DNA of 64,000 bases, from NCBI RefSeq assembly GCF_008386505.1, contig NZ_VUNZ01000003.1, positions 62,001 through 126,000 of the forward strand. The letters are read 5' to 3'. Source of the stretch: Chryseobacterium sediminis. GTDB taxonomy: Bacteria > Bacteroidota > Bacteroidia > Flavobacteriales > Weeksellaceae. The notes beneath the pieces were generated by a model. The model was not told the DNA's origin. It made no database searches and saw only the letters and a program-made list of their open reading frames with translations. Made by a program: the position numbers and the translations under genes. Numbering within the stretch: the stretch's first letter is position 1; each line of letters opens with the position of its first letter. Positions 54,086-62,871 of the stretch are shown piece after piece.

Positions 54086-54115
54086 AAAAAACCTCGTCCC
54101 TAGGACGAGGTTTTA
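54086..54115 (-). terminator. Terminator hairpin in the tyrA leader (candidate attenuator)
   Basis: Minus-strand AAACCTCGTCC and GGACGAGGTTT form a strong stem followed by seven T, 20 bp before the tyrA ATG. The GGATAGG of the upstream leader ORF end can pair with CCTCGTCC of the left arm as an alternative, antiterminating structure. Confidence 0.8.
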
Positions 54116-54135
54116 AATTATATTCATAAGAATCC

Positions 54136-54192
54136 CTATCCCAGAGCTGAGGTAAAAATTCTATAATAATATGTTCCGTTGTTAAAAATCAC
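54136..54192 (-). CDS. Candidate Tyr-rich leader peptide of tyrA
   Basis: An 18-residue ORF from GTG reading MIFNNGTYYYRIFTSALG: three consecutive TAT Tyr codons plus two Phe codons, ending in TAG 20 nt before the terminator hairpin. This is the classical layout of an amino-acid leader peptide. The promoter box at 54197 would place the transcript start almost at the GTG, so the peptide may be read from a leaderless message or the real promoter may lie further up. Confidence 0.6.
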   Translation of the reverse strand: MIFNNGTYYYRIFTSALG

Positions 54193-54196
54193 AAGA

Positions 54197-54204
54197 CAAA
54201 GGTA
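54197..54204 (-). promoter_or_regulatory. Candidate -7 promoter box of the tyrA leader
   Basis: Minus-strand TACCTTTG matches TAnnTTTG; no clear TTTG at the -33 position. Confidence 0.45.
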
Positions 54205-54242
54205 TAAATATTTTTTAAATGAAACGAAATTTCTTTTCCAAA

Positions 54243-54362
54243 TTATATATAGATGGGATTAATTTCATTGAATGTTGCTTCACCTCCAACGCCCTGAATA
54301 AAATAGGTGTCTTTTTTTTTAATTTTAAAATGGGCTTTTTGAAAAAATCTATTAAGTTTTAT
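54243..54362 (-). pseudogene. C-terminal remnant of a protein gene
   Basis: A 39-codon open stretch without a start codon, ending KDTYFIQGVGGEATFNEINP then IYI and a stop. It has protein-like composition and lies directly after the two lipoprotein genes of the effector operon. Likely the decayed 3' end of a further immunity-type gene. Other reading: a chance open frame. Confidence 0.45.
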
Positions 54363-54489
54363 TCAAACTTATTTTTGTTTTGATTTCAAGTTGAAATTAA
54401 CCTTTTGCAAAGTTTGATTTATATTCTTTTTCAGATACTTTTGACTCTCTAAGAAAAGTAATAGTAGACTTAAATAGGTTATAACTGAT

Positions 54490-55242
54490 TTATTTTATAA
54501 GATCAATTATTTTATTATTAATCATTTTATTATAATCTCCTTCAAAAAGTCCATTTTTATACTTTTTGAAATATTCTATTTTTGATGTAGGAAATTCATA
54601 ATATGATTTGTCTTTCTCTTCGTAATATTTTCCATCTAAATAATTTGGATAATTTTTATAGTCATTATCACTTTTAATAATGTATTTATTCGGTATTTCA
54701 ACTAAAACTTTATCTTCAGTTTCAAAAACGGTTAATATATCAGAGTAATTAATATTAGATTCTTCATAATCGGGTTTCCAATACATTACTCTTTGTCCTA
54801 GCGGATACAAGATTTTATTTTTATATAGATATAGTTTCCATCCAAAATGATTTTCACCATTTACAGGGAAAAAGATTATATAATTTTTAGAAGTCTTTGA
54901 AAAATATACAATAGGTGAAGAAGTTTCCAAATCTTCATTATTAATTTTCCTAATTATTGCCTTTTCTATGTCATCAAAAACAAAAGTTATAAGCTCATAC
55001 CTGTTTTGATCACTTCCATCAATAAGTGTATTTGATATAGTGAAGTTTTTACAGTTTAAACTATAATTTGTTGTTTCTGTACTTTCTTGATTACAGCTGA
55101 TTTTACTTAATGGAATTAAGTTTTTAGTATTATCCGTCTTGCTTGAAACTTCAGATACTGATGTTTCTTTATTTACACTCTTTTCCTTATATAAACATGA
55201 ACAAAATATGAGAGGTAATGAAATTAAAAATGGTTTCATCAT
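54490..55242 (-). CDS. Lipoprotein, candidate immunity protein 2
   Basis: A 250-residue lipoprotein: MMKPFLISLPLIFCSC ends in a lipobox, placing it in the envelope. The mature part starts with a Ser/Thr/Lys linker, then strands such as NYSLNCKNFTISNTLIDGSDQNRYELITF and a Tyr-rich C-terminus. Family not recognised. Last gene of the effector operon, 22 bp after the other lipoprotein. A periplasm-facing lipoprotein directly behind a cell-wall-degrading toxin is the normal form of an immunity protein (inference from context). AT-rich compared with the core genes. Confidence 0.75.
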   Translation of the reverse strand: MMKPFLISLPLIFCSCLYKEKSVNKETSVSEVSSKTDNTKNLIPLSKISCNQESTETTNYSLNCKNFTISNTLIDGSDQNRYELITFVFDDIEKAIIRKINNEDLETSSPIVYFSKTSKNYIIFFPVNGENHFGWKLYLYKNKILYPLGQRVMYWKPDYEESNINYSDILTVFETEDKVLVEIPNKYIIKSDNDYKNYPNYLDGKYYEEKDKSYYEFPTSKIEYFKKYKNGLFEGDYNKMINNKIIDLIK

Positions 55243-55263
55243 TGTGCATTAGTTTATAAAGTT

Positions 55264-55917
55264 TTATTCAATTTCATTTCCGTGTAATAAAAGTTTATTG
55301 AAAAAATCACGGTTCAAATTTTCTATGTATATGTTTTGAAGCTCTGAAGCCCAACCAGATGCTTCTTCTTTTTTGCTATTAAAAGATGATGTAGAATAAA
55401 ATTTGCCTGTAATAAAATTAAATGATTTTGAATAATTTTTTTTAGCTTTTGTATAACTTAAATCATATCCAATAACTTGTATTTTTTTGTTTTTAGTATC
55501 AAACCTAAATTTTATTTTTTCAATTAGATTTTTTCTTTCTCCAGAAATATTTGGTTTTGTAACTAGATCTGCATAATCTACTCGAATAGTAATTATTTTA
55601 TTTTTAATAATAGGATCACTTAAATAATAATCTGATTCAGCATTGTTATATAGAATACTATTGTTTAATATGGGAATTTCAGCCGTTTTGTTCAATGAAG
55701 ATAAGTAGATTGATAGTATAAAACTAGATCGCTCCGCATTTTGTTTTGCTTTAATTGCAGCTTTATCTTTAATATTATCAGCATCAAAATATAATGTTTC
55801 ATATTGTGATTCAATAGTATCTTGGGAATGTTTTTCAAAATTATGCTCAATACTATTTTTTTTGCATGAAATATTTCCTACGATTATACATACTAATAAA
55901 AAAACTAAGTTTCTCAT
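55264..55917 (-). CDS. Lipoprotein, candidate immunity protein 1
   Basis: A 217-residue lipoprotein with signal peptide MRNLVFLLVCIIVGNISC. No recognised domain; the body is rich in Lys, Asn and Tyr, with a conserved-looking KIKFRFDTKNKKIQVIGYDL strand pair. Starts 8 bp after the toxin stop, which marks it as the most likely cognate immunity protein. AT-rich like the toxin's C-terminal half. Confidence 0.75.
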   Translation of the reverse strand: MRNLVFLLVCIIVGNISCKKNSIEHNFEKHSQDTIESQYETLYFDADNIKDKAAIKAKQNAERSSFILSIYLSSLNKTAEIPILNNSILYNNAESDYYLSDPIIKNKIITIRVDYADLVTKPNISGERKNLIEKIKFRFDTKNKKIQVIGYDLSYTKAKKNYSKSFNFITGKFYSTSSFNSKKEEASGWASELQNIYIENLNRDFFNKLLLHGNEIE

Positions 55918-55924
55918 TTTAAAT

Positions 55925-58732
55925 TTATTCTTTTATTTCTTTTATACTTATACTTAATGATTTTGGAGCACCTCCGTGTAAATGACCATTATGATCAGAA
56001 TGTCCTCCTTCAAGAGTTCCATTAAAACCTTTAGGTTTTGAAAAACTCATTCCCGTCCCCGCTAAAAAATAATTAAATCCAAATTTAATCATTGAATTAA
56101 TAAATTTTTGTGTGTTAGTATGTGTAAAATATGCTACGTCTATACTACTACCATTTGTATGCGATACGCTTGGGAAACAAGTTCCATCTTGCATTGCAGC
56201 TCCTCCTGAAGTTACTTTCGAAAAACCAGCTTCAGCTAATGCTCCAATTAAGCAGGCAAAATGATCCCTTCCCATATACTTTCTAATTGTATCTTTAAAA
56301 GCAAGATTAATTTTAGCATTGTCAGAGTTATAATTCAAAGGATCTGGTATTTTTACAATAATTGTTTTTCCTCCTGATTTAACATATTTTCTCAAAATAG
56401 TTCCATTCCCTTCTCCTGGCTTACCAGAAGCAACTATAGAACCATCACTATATTTATAAACATCTTTTTGATTAACCCCAGAAATATTAAAGGAATCGTG
56501 AGAGATATATCCTTTTGGAACTGAAGTAGGGTTAGGTTTTTGACGCTCCACCTTATCTATTTCAATCCAATCAGCTATACAGATTTCGTGTTCTTTTTTA
56601 TTTTTATCATGATATACATATTTGTATTTTTTTTCATATCCAGATTTAATTTTTTTAGGAATATGGCGTTCAACTGTTCCGTCAGCATAAATATGATAAG
56701 TAACAATATCCTTTGCGTTGGCGGGTTTGTTATTATCATTGTGAAACCTGTCATACATGAAAAAACCAGTTTTCAAGATATTATAATTGGTTTTCCTTTT
56801 TTCCCATCCGTTAGGCATTTTTGTCTTTTCATTTCTTCCATTTAAAAGAACAGATATCAATTCTAAATATTTATCACCAAATAAAGCTAATTGATTGAGT
56901 GATTTTTCTGATGTTTCTATGCCCCAACGATCTACGGCGGGAGAAGGAGCTTTGGGCATTTTTTTATTAACACTCCAAATCCAAGCCCCACTATCAATAC
57001 AATAATCTACATTATTGGCAACAATACTAGGATTTTTTACAATATTTTGATCATTTTTATAATCAGCATAATCTTTATAAGGCCCAGGTTTATTAAATAA
57101 AGTTGTTAAATCTTTCTCATCTGTTCTAACACCAGTTAGTTGTAGTAATCCGCGACCTTTATAAATACTTTGACTTGATAAGTAATCACTTTTTGTTTCT
57201 TCTGATAGGGCAAAGGTACCAGTCTCTTCACAAGTTTGTGCAAGAAAATGTGTCTTCTGAATGCAGGTATTTATATTGTATTTTTTGAATGCTGAATTTA
57301 ATGCTTTGGTAAGTGTAGCAAAAGATTTATCACTTATATTACAAGGGGCTCTTTTACCTCCTTTTAATGCTTGCCCTTCCCAAATTGTTTCAGTGCCCTT
57401 TAATAATTTAACAAGTTGCTTCACATCTTTTTCTTCAAAATCTCTATTACAAAAACATTTTTCTCCAGTCTGGTTTTTGTTTTGCTTTTGCACTCCCGCC
57501 GCACTCTTCACCTTCTCCACCTGCATCAAACCTTCCGAATTTACCCCAAATTTTTGAGATTCTGCAGAAAGATCTTTGGAGATAATTTCTATAAAATAAT
57601 TTTGTTTATCGGAGTCCGGATCGCCGATAGGAGAGTCTATTCCTTTTTCAAAAATAGCTTTTGTAATGATAAATCCGGAGGTGTCATGAACATCAGCTGT
57701 AATTTTAATATTTCCACTTCTAAAGACTTCATCATTGGAAGCGGTGTCATATTCCCAAACTACATACTGGATATGTTTTTCTACCATGTTTTTGGAGTGG
57801 ATTCTTATTCTCACTTTATCTCCTACAGCTACTTTGGAAAGCTCTTTTCCTGTGTCATCAATGAAAACAGCTTCTATAATATTCCCTTTAGGATCTGGTT
57901 GCTTATGGGCGCCTCCCTGTCCGGCAGGAAATTTTGGAGTGTCTTTCTGAGGCTGTGGTTTGGGTTTGGGTTGTGGCTTGGGTTGATTTTGAGATCCTCC
58001 TTTATAATCAGGATTGGCTACATCTACATTTACCTGACTGGCTCCCTGAATTTTTCCGGAGTAAGTTGCCGTAACATAGTACTCATGATTTGCTCCTTCA
58101 TTTTTATCTCCTTTCATCAAAAACTGATTGGCCATCTGACGAAGAATTTTTTCATCAGACATCAGGGGAATGGGTACTTCCGCAATCCCTTTTTCATTGA
58201 CCAAAGCTTTATAACTTCGGGTATGACGGTTGTTTTTATTAATATTAGAATCGTGGCCTTTTCCCGGTGCATCATCTTCCCAAAGATGAAATTCTATTTC
58301 CTTATTGAACATTGCAATGCAGTGAGCCTGCGCAATAAGAGTATCACGGTAATTGGCTTTATTGACGTCTTTTGCTCCTCTGTTGAAAAGAACTACTTTA
58401 TCTATTTTTGAAACTTTATCACTGGTAGGAATTAATGTACAGCTGCCAGCCAGTTCTTTGGTTGCAGACATGCCAGGTAAAATGCCTTTTTTAATCTCAT
58501 AGACTTTCATTTGAAATTCTATACCCAGACCTATTTCTCCAAATCTATACGTTACCTTTTCACCTTTTTTAGGCTTGCTGGTAATGTCTTTCCAGATGCC
58601 GTTTTTCTGTTTCTTATAAAGATACCATTCATAGTCACCTTTCAGTCCGAATAACAGTCCCGAAGGTTTTATTTCGTAGGTATACGTTGTTCCTACCAGA
58701 GGATTCTGATTCCCGATAATATTTCCTGTCAT
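55925..58732 (-). CDS. Modular effector with GH19/lysozyme-like and M15-like peptidase domains
   Basis: A 935-residue protein without a signal peptide. N-terminal Ig-like segments (1-120 and about 290-410) and a Pro/Lys/Gln linker near 255-285. From about residue 424 (CFCNRDFEEKD) a chitinase/lysozyme-like domain with HFLAQTCEETGTF (catalytic Glu region, about 495-505), YKGRGLLQLTG and NGWEKRKTNY. From about 800 a D-Ala-D-Ala-peptidase-like domain: SHTNGSSIDVAYF and HNGHLH with the metal ligands. Together they would cut glycan and peptide bonds of peptidoglycan. Encoded 3 bp after the PAAR-like gene and followed by two lipoproteins, it fits a type VI effector. The C-terminal half is visibly more AT-rich than the N-terminal half. 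Confidence 0.85.
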   Translation of the reverse strand: MTGNIIGNQNPLVGTTYTYEIKPSGLLFGLKGDYEWYLYKKQKNGIWKDITSKPKKGEKVTYRFGEIGLGIEFQMKVYEIKKGILPGMSATKELAGSCTLIPTSDKVSKIDKVVLFNRGAKDVNKANYRDTLIAQAHCIAMFNKEIEFHLWEDDAPGKGHDSNINKNNRHTRSYKALVNEKGIAEVPIPLMSDEKILRQMANQFLMKGDKNEGANHEYYVTATYSGKIQGASQVNVDVANPDYKGGSQNQPKPQPKPKPQPQKDTPKFPAGQGGAHKQPDPKGNIIEAVFIDDTGKELSKVAVGDKVRIRIHSKNMVEKHIQYVVWEYDTASNDEVFRSGNIKITADVHDTSGFIITKAIFEKGIDSPIGDPDSDKQNYFIEIISKDLSAESQKFGVNSEGLMQVEKVKSAAGVQKQNKNQTGEKCFCNRDFEEKDVKQLVKLLKGTETIWEGQALKGGKRAPCNISDKSFATLTKALNSAFKKYNINTCIQKTHFLAQTCEETGTFALSEETKSDYLSSQSIYKGRGLLQLTGVRTDEKDLTTLFNKPGPYKDYADYKNDQNIVKNPSIVANNVDYCIDSGAWIWSVNKKMPKAPSPAVDRWGIETSEKSLNQLALFGDKYLELISVLLNGRNEKTKMPNGWEKRKTNYNILKTGFFMYDRFHNDNNKPANAKDIVTYHIYADGTVERHIPKKIKSGYEKKYKYVYHDKNKKEHEICIADWIEIDKVERQKPNPTSVPKGYISHDSFNISGVNQKDVYKYSDGSIVASGKPGEGNGTILRKYVKSGGKTIIVKIPDPLNYNSDNAKINLAFKDTIRKYMGRDHFACLIGALAEAGFSKVTSGGAAMQDGTCFPSVSHTNGSSIDVAYFTHTNTQKFINSMIKFGFNYFLAGTGMSFSKPKGFNGTLEGGHSDHNGHLHGGAPKSLSISIKEIKE

Positions 58733-58735
58733 GGC

Positions 58736-59587
58736 TTAGCTGTAATAAAGTTCGTCTGTACCTTTTGTATCTTCCTTAAATTCATCAAAATCCACAACGG
58801 GATTGTAAACCTGCTGTTCCTGCGTATTAGCTTTCCCAACCTGGCTTTTGCTTGTTTCACTTTGCTGGCCGTGTTTGAGAATGGTTATTTTTCCTCCTGT
58901 ACTGCACATCAGTTCTGAGATTTCCGTAAGGCAACTTTTTCCCATTACTTTTACTTTTTCATAGGTTTTCTGCCACTTTCCGGCAGGAGCATAAGCACAT
59001 GGAAGATAGCCTCCGGAAGTTGGCTTAAGTTTGCATTGTCCAAAGGGCTGTGCCACAGGATCAAGCTGAAGATCATCCTCCGTTACTGCCAGATAATCTG
59101 CCTGTCCTTCTTCATCATTCCAGTAATGCTTCTGATGGCTGGTTACTTTAAATTTTGGAAATTTAAATCCCTGATTGCATTGTACTGTTCCTTTCTGCAC
59201 AATGAAATACTTTCCTTCATGAGGGCTTGAACTGCTGTCTTCTTTTTTATCTTGCTTTTCCTCTTTATTGGATTGCTGTTCTGTTTTTCCAGATGGCTGC
59301 TCTTCGTTTGGTGTAGGTTCTTCTGTTGAGTTTTCGTCATTAGAAATCCCGTTTTCTGCAGATTCTTCCTGAGAGAGTGTTGAGACATTTTGAGGTTCTG
59401 TTTCATCGGCCATAAGCTGTGGATCTTCCGGAATAATAATGGTTTTTCCGGGAACAGGTTCCTGCATGACATCTTCCGGCGGGCAGTGGAGGTTATGATA
59501 GGTTTTTAAAACGCCTTCATTTTTCAGCTTAAACTGCCGGGCCAGCGAACTGAATGTATCGCCTTTTTGTGTAACATAATTTTTCAT
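58736..59587 (-). CDS. LysM plus PAAR-like (DUF4280) spike-tip protein
   Basis: A 283-residue protein: N-terminal LysM (MKNYVTQKGDTFSSLARQFK...GKTIIIPEDP), an acidic Gln/Glu/Lys linker (about 65-125), then a DUF4280 PAAR-like domain (YFIVQKGTVQCNQGFKFPKF, GQCKLKPTSGGYLPCAYAPAG, LMCSTGGKITILKHG) with conserved cysteines. PAAR-like proteins cap the spike of the type VI secretion system and load effectors. It lies between the LysM gene (1 bp) and the toxin gene (3 bp). The secretion machine itself is not in the window. Confidence 0.88.
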   Translation of the reverse strand: MKNYVTQKGDTFSSLARQFKLKNEGVLKTYHNLHCPPEDVMQEPVPGKTIIIPEDPQLMADETEPQNVSTLSQEESAENGISNDENSTEEPTPNEEQPSGKTEQQSNKEEKQDKKEDSSSSPHEGKYFIVQKGTVQCNQGFKFPKFKVTSHQKHYWNDEEGQADYLAVTEDDLQLDPVAQPFGQCKLKPTSGGYLPCAYAPAGKWQKTYEKVKVMGKSCLTEISELMCSTGGKITILKHGQQSETSKSQVGKANTQEQQVYNPVVDFDEFKEDTKGTDELYYS

Positions 59588-59588
59588 A

Positions 59589-60611
59589 TTATCCTTGTGT
59601 TATATTAATGTGATGTTGGTGAATAAATTCATCTTCATAGCTGAGTAAAACTGAAGCTTTAGCCTGAAGAATATTCTTATTTTTAGTGTGGGTGGTGTAT
59701 TCTAATACTATATTTCCTTGTGCAGGTTCAGAAGCAGATTCTTTAAGTTTAATGCCCCGTAAGATTTCCTGTGGAGTACATAGTTCGGTGATTTTACCGT
59801 TTAAAATGGTTAAAACAGAATGGTCATCATCATTTTCCTGTTCAATATTGAGTTCACAGGATACCGGAAACGAATTCTTTAAAAAATAAAAAGGTTCTGT
59901 CCAATTCTTTTTTCTTTGAAACCAATCTATTTTCGGAAATAAAGTCTGAAACAGGAGAATACTCTGAAATTGCTGTAATAAAAATGTTTCATCGCTGATA
60001 TTCCTTTCAAACGAATCCATGTATTTTTGAGAAACTTCCCCTATATAAAACTCCTCAAGCTCTTTGCGCTGATGGGTAAAAGTATCTGTGATTTTCTTGT
60101 GATTTTCAAAGCCGGTAATTTGGCCCTTGTCATTCATGATAAATTCTAGAGGCATAATACTTTTCATGCAAGCAATAGAAAGGCTGCTTACTTTATCATC
60201 AGGTGTATTTCCGTCGGATTTAAAATCTTTTTGGTTATAACTCAGAATATAATGTCCCTTGTTTTTGTCTTTACGGAGATTTAAGTCAATGGTATAATCA
60301 ATGCTAATCGAAGGTTCAAACGGGCTTTCAAAGGTCTCATTCACGGAATATGTTTTAGCAAGAAAAGACTCGGAAAATTTTGAAGGAAAACTGTTTTTTC
60401 TTTCCTGTTCTTTTTGTGTCTCTGTTTTAAAATGGGTAGGAACAAAGACGTTTTTAACCTCATTAAGATTTTCAAACCAAACCTTATCCATCTTTTTGCA
60501 ATGGGAATTGTGAAACAGCTTTAGCTCCTCGCCGGTCATGCCCAGCCGGGAAGCGATAGAGGTCAGCGTGTCTCCATTTCGTACCTGATATTGTAAGAAA
60601 TCAATTTCCAT
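59589..60611 (-). CDS. LysM-domain protein of the effector operon
   Basis: A 340-residue cytosolic protein. An N-terminal LysM-like domain (YQVRNGDTLTSIASRLGMTG...NVFVPTHFK) is followed by about 270 residues that I do not recognise, with strands such as PFEPSISIDYTIDLNLRKDKNKG. Such proteins precede PAAR-like genes in Bacteroidetes type VI effector clusters and may act as adaptors for the spike. Head gene of the five-gene operon. Confidence 0.82.
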   Translation of the reverse strand: MEIDFLQYQVRNGDTLTSIASRLGMTGEELKLFHNSHCKKMDKVWFENLNEVKNVFVPTHFKTETQKEQERKNSFPSKFSESFLAKTYSVNETFESPFEPSISIDYTIDLNLRKDKNKGHYILSYNQKDFKSDGNTPDDKVSSLSIACMKSIMPLEFIMNDKGQITGFENHKKITDTFTHQRKELEEFYIGEVSQKYMDSFERNISDETFLLQQFQSILLFQTLFPKIDWFQRKKNWTEPFYFLKNSFPVSCELNIEQENDDDHSVLTILNGKITELCTPQEILRGIKLKESASEPAQGNIVLEYTTHTKNKNILQAKASVLLSYEDEFIHQHHINITQG

Positions 60612-60704
60612 CCAATGTGAATTATAGGATAAAGCTATTAAAAAACTCTATTTGAAATTAATTTTTAGGGTTAAATTTTAAAAATTGTAGTAGAATTACG
60701 ACAT

Positions 60705-61003
60705 GTGAAAACCACCCCGTCAAAAATTCTTTGAATTTTCGCCACCCCTCCATGAGAGGGGAATATTGAGTTTTCAGTTGAGATGTTTGCCAGAATTGTG
60801 ACTTTCCGATACTTTTAATACGATGCAGGCTGGATTCCTATGGAATAACAAACTGTGGGGTAAGATTATCATTCCAATTGTGCCATTTCCTAAAAATTTA
60901 AGCTGCTGTAATAAGGATTTTCAAGATTGTGAACTTTTAAAATAGTTCGTAGTAACTTAAAATAAGTCAACAAAAAACTTTTGTGACTCTTGTGGTTTCA
61001 TTA
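60705..61003. repeat. Interspersed repeat, long copy 2 (about 299 bp)
   Basis: GTGAAAACCACCCCGTCAAA, the same GAATTTTCGCCACCCCTCC core, TTTCAGTTGAGATGTTTG (diverged), GGATTCCTATGGAATAAC, and the tail TAGTAACTTAAAATAAGTC...CTTTTGTGACTCTTGTGG. Block order is identical to the copy at 42861. It occupies most of the 445-bp gap between two divergent genes. Confidence 0.85.
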
Positions 61004-61056
61004 TAGACATGACAACCAAAAGTTATTACTAATTTTAAAGCTATAAAAAAACAGCC

Positions 61057-61704
61057 ATGAAGAATAGATTTTTATACGGAATTTTCATTGTATTGACTGG
61101 TTTGAGTTTTGGAAATGCTCAGGACTTTAGTAAGTCGTCTTCTGTTTTTTTCGCCACTAAAGCAAAGGATACAGTAAGAATTAAGGAAACATTCAACGAA
61201 AAGGATACTACAAACAGTAAGAGCTTACAAAACCGGCTAAAACCAATTCAGGCCAATTTTAAAAGGATTAATTCAATCACCAAATGGACTTCTGTCCAAA
61301 ATAAAAATATTGAAGGAGAATCGGCAGAAGGAGGAGAAGCAACATTTTATTACAGGGATAAACATTTGGAAAAAGTTATTGCCAGGCATTATGGCGACAT
61401 GTGGCAGAAGCTGATAGAATATTATCTTCTAAACGGGCAGCTCTCATTTGTTTTTGAGAAAGAATACTGGTATAACCGTCCGCTTTTCTATGATGCTAAA
61501 GCAATGAAAGAAAATAATGATACGGAAGCATTTGATTTGAAAAAATCAGAAATTACAATGACCCGAAATTATTTTGAAAACGGCAATATTATTTTAATCA
61601 ATGCTACTACGGGACACGGATATAATTTCTGCGCGGATTATCCGGCTGAACAGGAAAAGAGTATTGCAGAGGATTTTAAAAGACTTCTGAAATTAGCTGA
61701 TTAA
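61057..61704 (+). CDS. Exported protein of unknown function
   Basis: A 215-residue protein with signal peptide MKNRFLYGIFIVLTGLSFGNAQ. The mature part has a Lys/Ser/Asn-rich first section and then GEATFYYRDKHLEKVIARHYGDMWQKLIEYYLLNGQLSFVFEKEYWYNRP, an MORN-like or lipocalin-like strand series. Not recognised as a named family. Its single start is preceded by the A-rich stretch typical here. Divergent from the effector operon and convergent with the zinc-ribbon gene. Confidence 0.78.
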   Translation: MKNRFLYGIFIVLTGLSFGNAQDFSKSSSVFFATKAKDTVRIKETFNEKDTTNSKSLQNRLKPIQANFKRINSITKWTSVQNKNIEGESAEGGEATFYYRDKHLEKVIARHYGDMWQKLIEYYLLNGQLSFVFEKEYWYNRPLFYDAKAMKENNDTEAFDLKKSEITMTRNYFENGNIILINATTGHGYNFCADYPAEQEKSIAEDFKRLLKLAD

Positions 61705-61714
61705 ATGGTTGCTA

Positions 61715-62251
61715 TTATTGATCTGCTTTGATGATATTCAGTCTTTCTTCCACTTCATTAATTCTTTTGAGCCAATAATTAATTCCTTCCTGATTGGTTA
61801 CGGTTTCTTTAAAAGCATTCCGGTTTACAGCCCATAAATGACTGCCATTTTTTTGATAATCCAGTTCTCGTTCCTTTTTATTCTCAGGTTCAATCCGGTA
61901 TCTCCAGAACACTAGAGAATGCATATATTCTGAACGGATTTTCTCCAGATAGGCAATAATAGCCTTTCTGTCCTGAGGGATATATCCGGGACCAGAGCAT
62001 CCACATGAATGAAAAGTGATTCCTACCGTATACAAATCCCGGATATGAGCCCATTGTTTGTCATCATTTTTTGGAGGGGATTTAAAATCAAGTCCCATGT
62101 TGGCCATCAAATTTCCACATTCGGGGCACTTGGCTTCTACAGAAGTCTGAGTATCCCGGTCCACATCTTTTAAATGACGGCGTTTGAATGTTTTCTGGCA
62201 GTTGAAACAGGCATAATGTCCTTTGTAAACCATCATGGAGTATCGGCACAT
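61715..62251 (-). CDS. Zinc-ribbon protein of unknown function
   Basis: A 178-residue cytosolic protein with two Cys pairs, CFNCQKTFKRR (about 15-25) and CPECGNLMANMG (about 42-53), forming a zinc ribbon, then FHSCGCSGPGYIP and a helical C-terminal region. I recall similar proteins in Bacteroidetes but no function. Its start lies 32 bp beyond the stop of the next gene upstream on the same strand, so they may be one unit. Confidence 0.8.
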   Translation of the reverse strand: MCRYSMMVYKGHYACFNCQKTFKRRHLKDVDRDTQTSVEAKCPECGNLMANMGLDFKSPPKNDDKQWAHIRDLYTVGITFHSCGCSGPGYIPQDRKAIIAYLEKIRSEYMHSLVFWRYRIEPENKKERELDYQKNGSHLWAVNRNAFKETVTNQEGINYWLKRINEVEERLNIIKADQ

Positions 62252-62283
62252 ATTAAAGTCTTGTTCTTTGGTTATAAGTTATT

Positions 62284-62775
62284 TTATTTGTTTTTTTCCT
62301 CTTCATTAAAATTGATTCCCATCAGGCTGCTGGCACTTCTCGGATCGTAGACCGACCATATATTTCCCCAGGGAAATTTGAAGGTACAGCTTGGGTAAGG
62401 TTTTTTCTTTTTTTGGGTTGGAGACCTATCCAGGATCTGAGTGAGAAAGGTGTTGTTTCTGTGAAAAACGTTCATTTCTTTTTCCTCTGTCCATTCATTC
62501 CAGTCTTTGGCATCACCATTTTCCCATGTGTTCATATGGATGATGTCCAGCTGGTCTCCGAAAAAACACAGACTGAAAGATACCTGATATCCTTTTATTT
62601 CTATACGCTGAAAATAATACCAAAAATATCCGGTTTTTACATCCCAACAATTATGATACTTTTCTTTATAAAAATCAGTCTGCTTCAGCTGATCAAGACT
62701 CATTCCTCGATAAAGCCGTGTCTTGAAGGTTTCCAGCTCTATAACTCCATTTTCACTGTTAATCAGCATGTCCAA
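62284..62775 (-). CDS. Unrecognised 163-residue cytosolic protein
   Basis: No signal peptide or membrane segment; rich in aromatic residues (GYFWYYFQRIEIKGYQVSFSLCFFG, FKFPWGNIWSVYDPRSASSLMG). Ends in a Lys/Glu tail. The aromatic beta-rich make-up resembles small immunity-type or accessory proteins of toxin loci, and the effector operon is 1.7 kb away, but I would not name it. Confidence 0.72.
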   Translation of the reverse strand: MDMLINSENGVIELETFKTRLYRGMSLDQLKQTDFYKEKYHNCWDVKTGYFWYYFQRIEIKGYQVSFSLCFFGDQLDIIHMNTWENGDAKDWNEWTEEKEMNVFHRNNTFLTQILDRSPTQKKKKPYPSCTFKFPWGNIWSVYDPRSASSLMGINFNEEEKNK

Positions 62776-62871
62776 AAAAATTGAAGCTATAAATATACCC
62801 GTTTTTTCTTTACAGACAACGAATAATATTTACAGCTTCTAGAAATAGAAATATCGGTGTGTTATTTGGGA

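Noticed and set aside
57416..58411. 331-codon open frame on the plus strand
   Set aside because: It is antisense to the well-supported effector gene, has no family resemblance and a Phe/Ile-biased composition typical of a frame opposite a Lys/Asp-rich protein.
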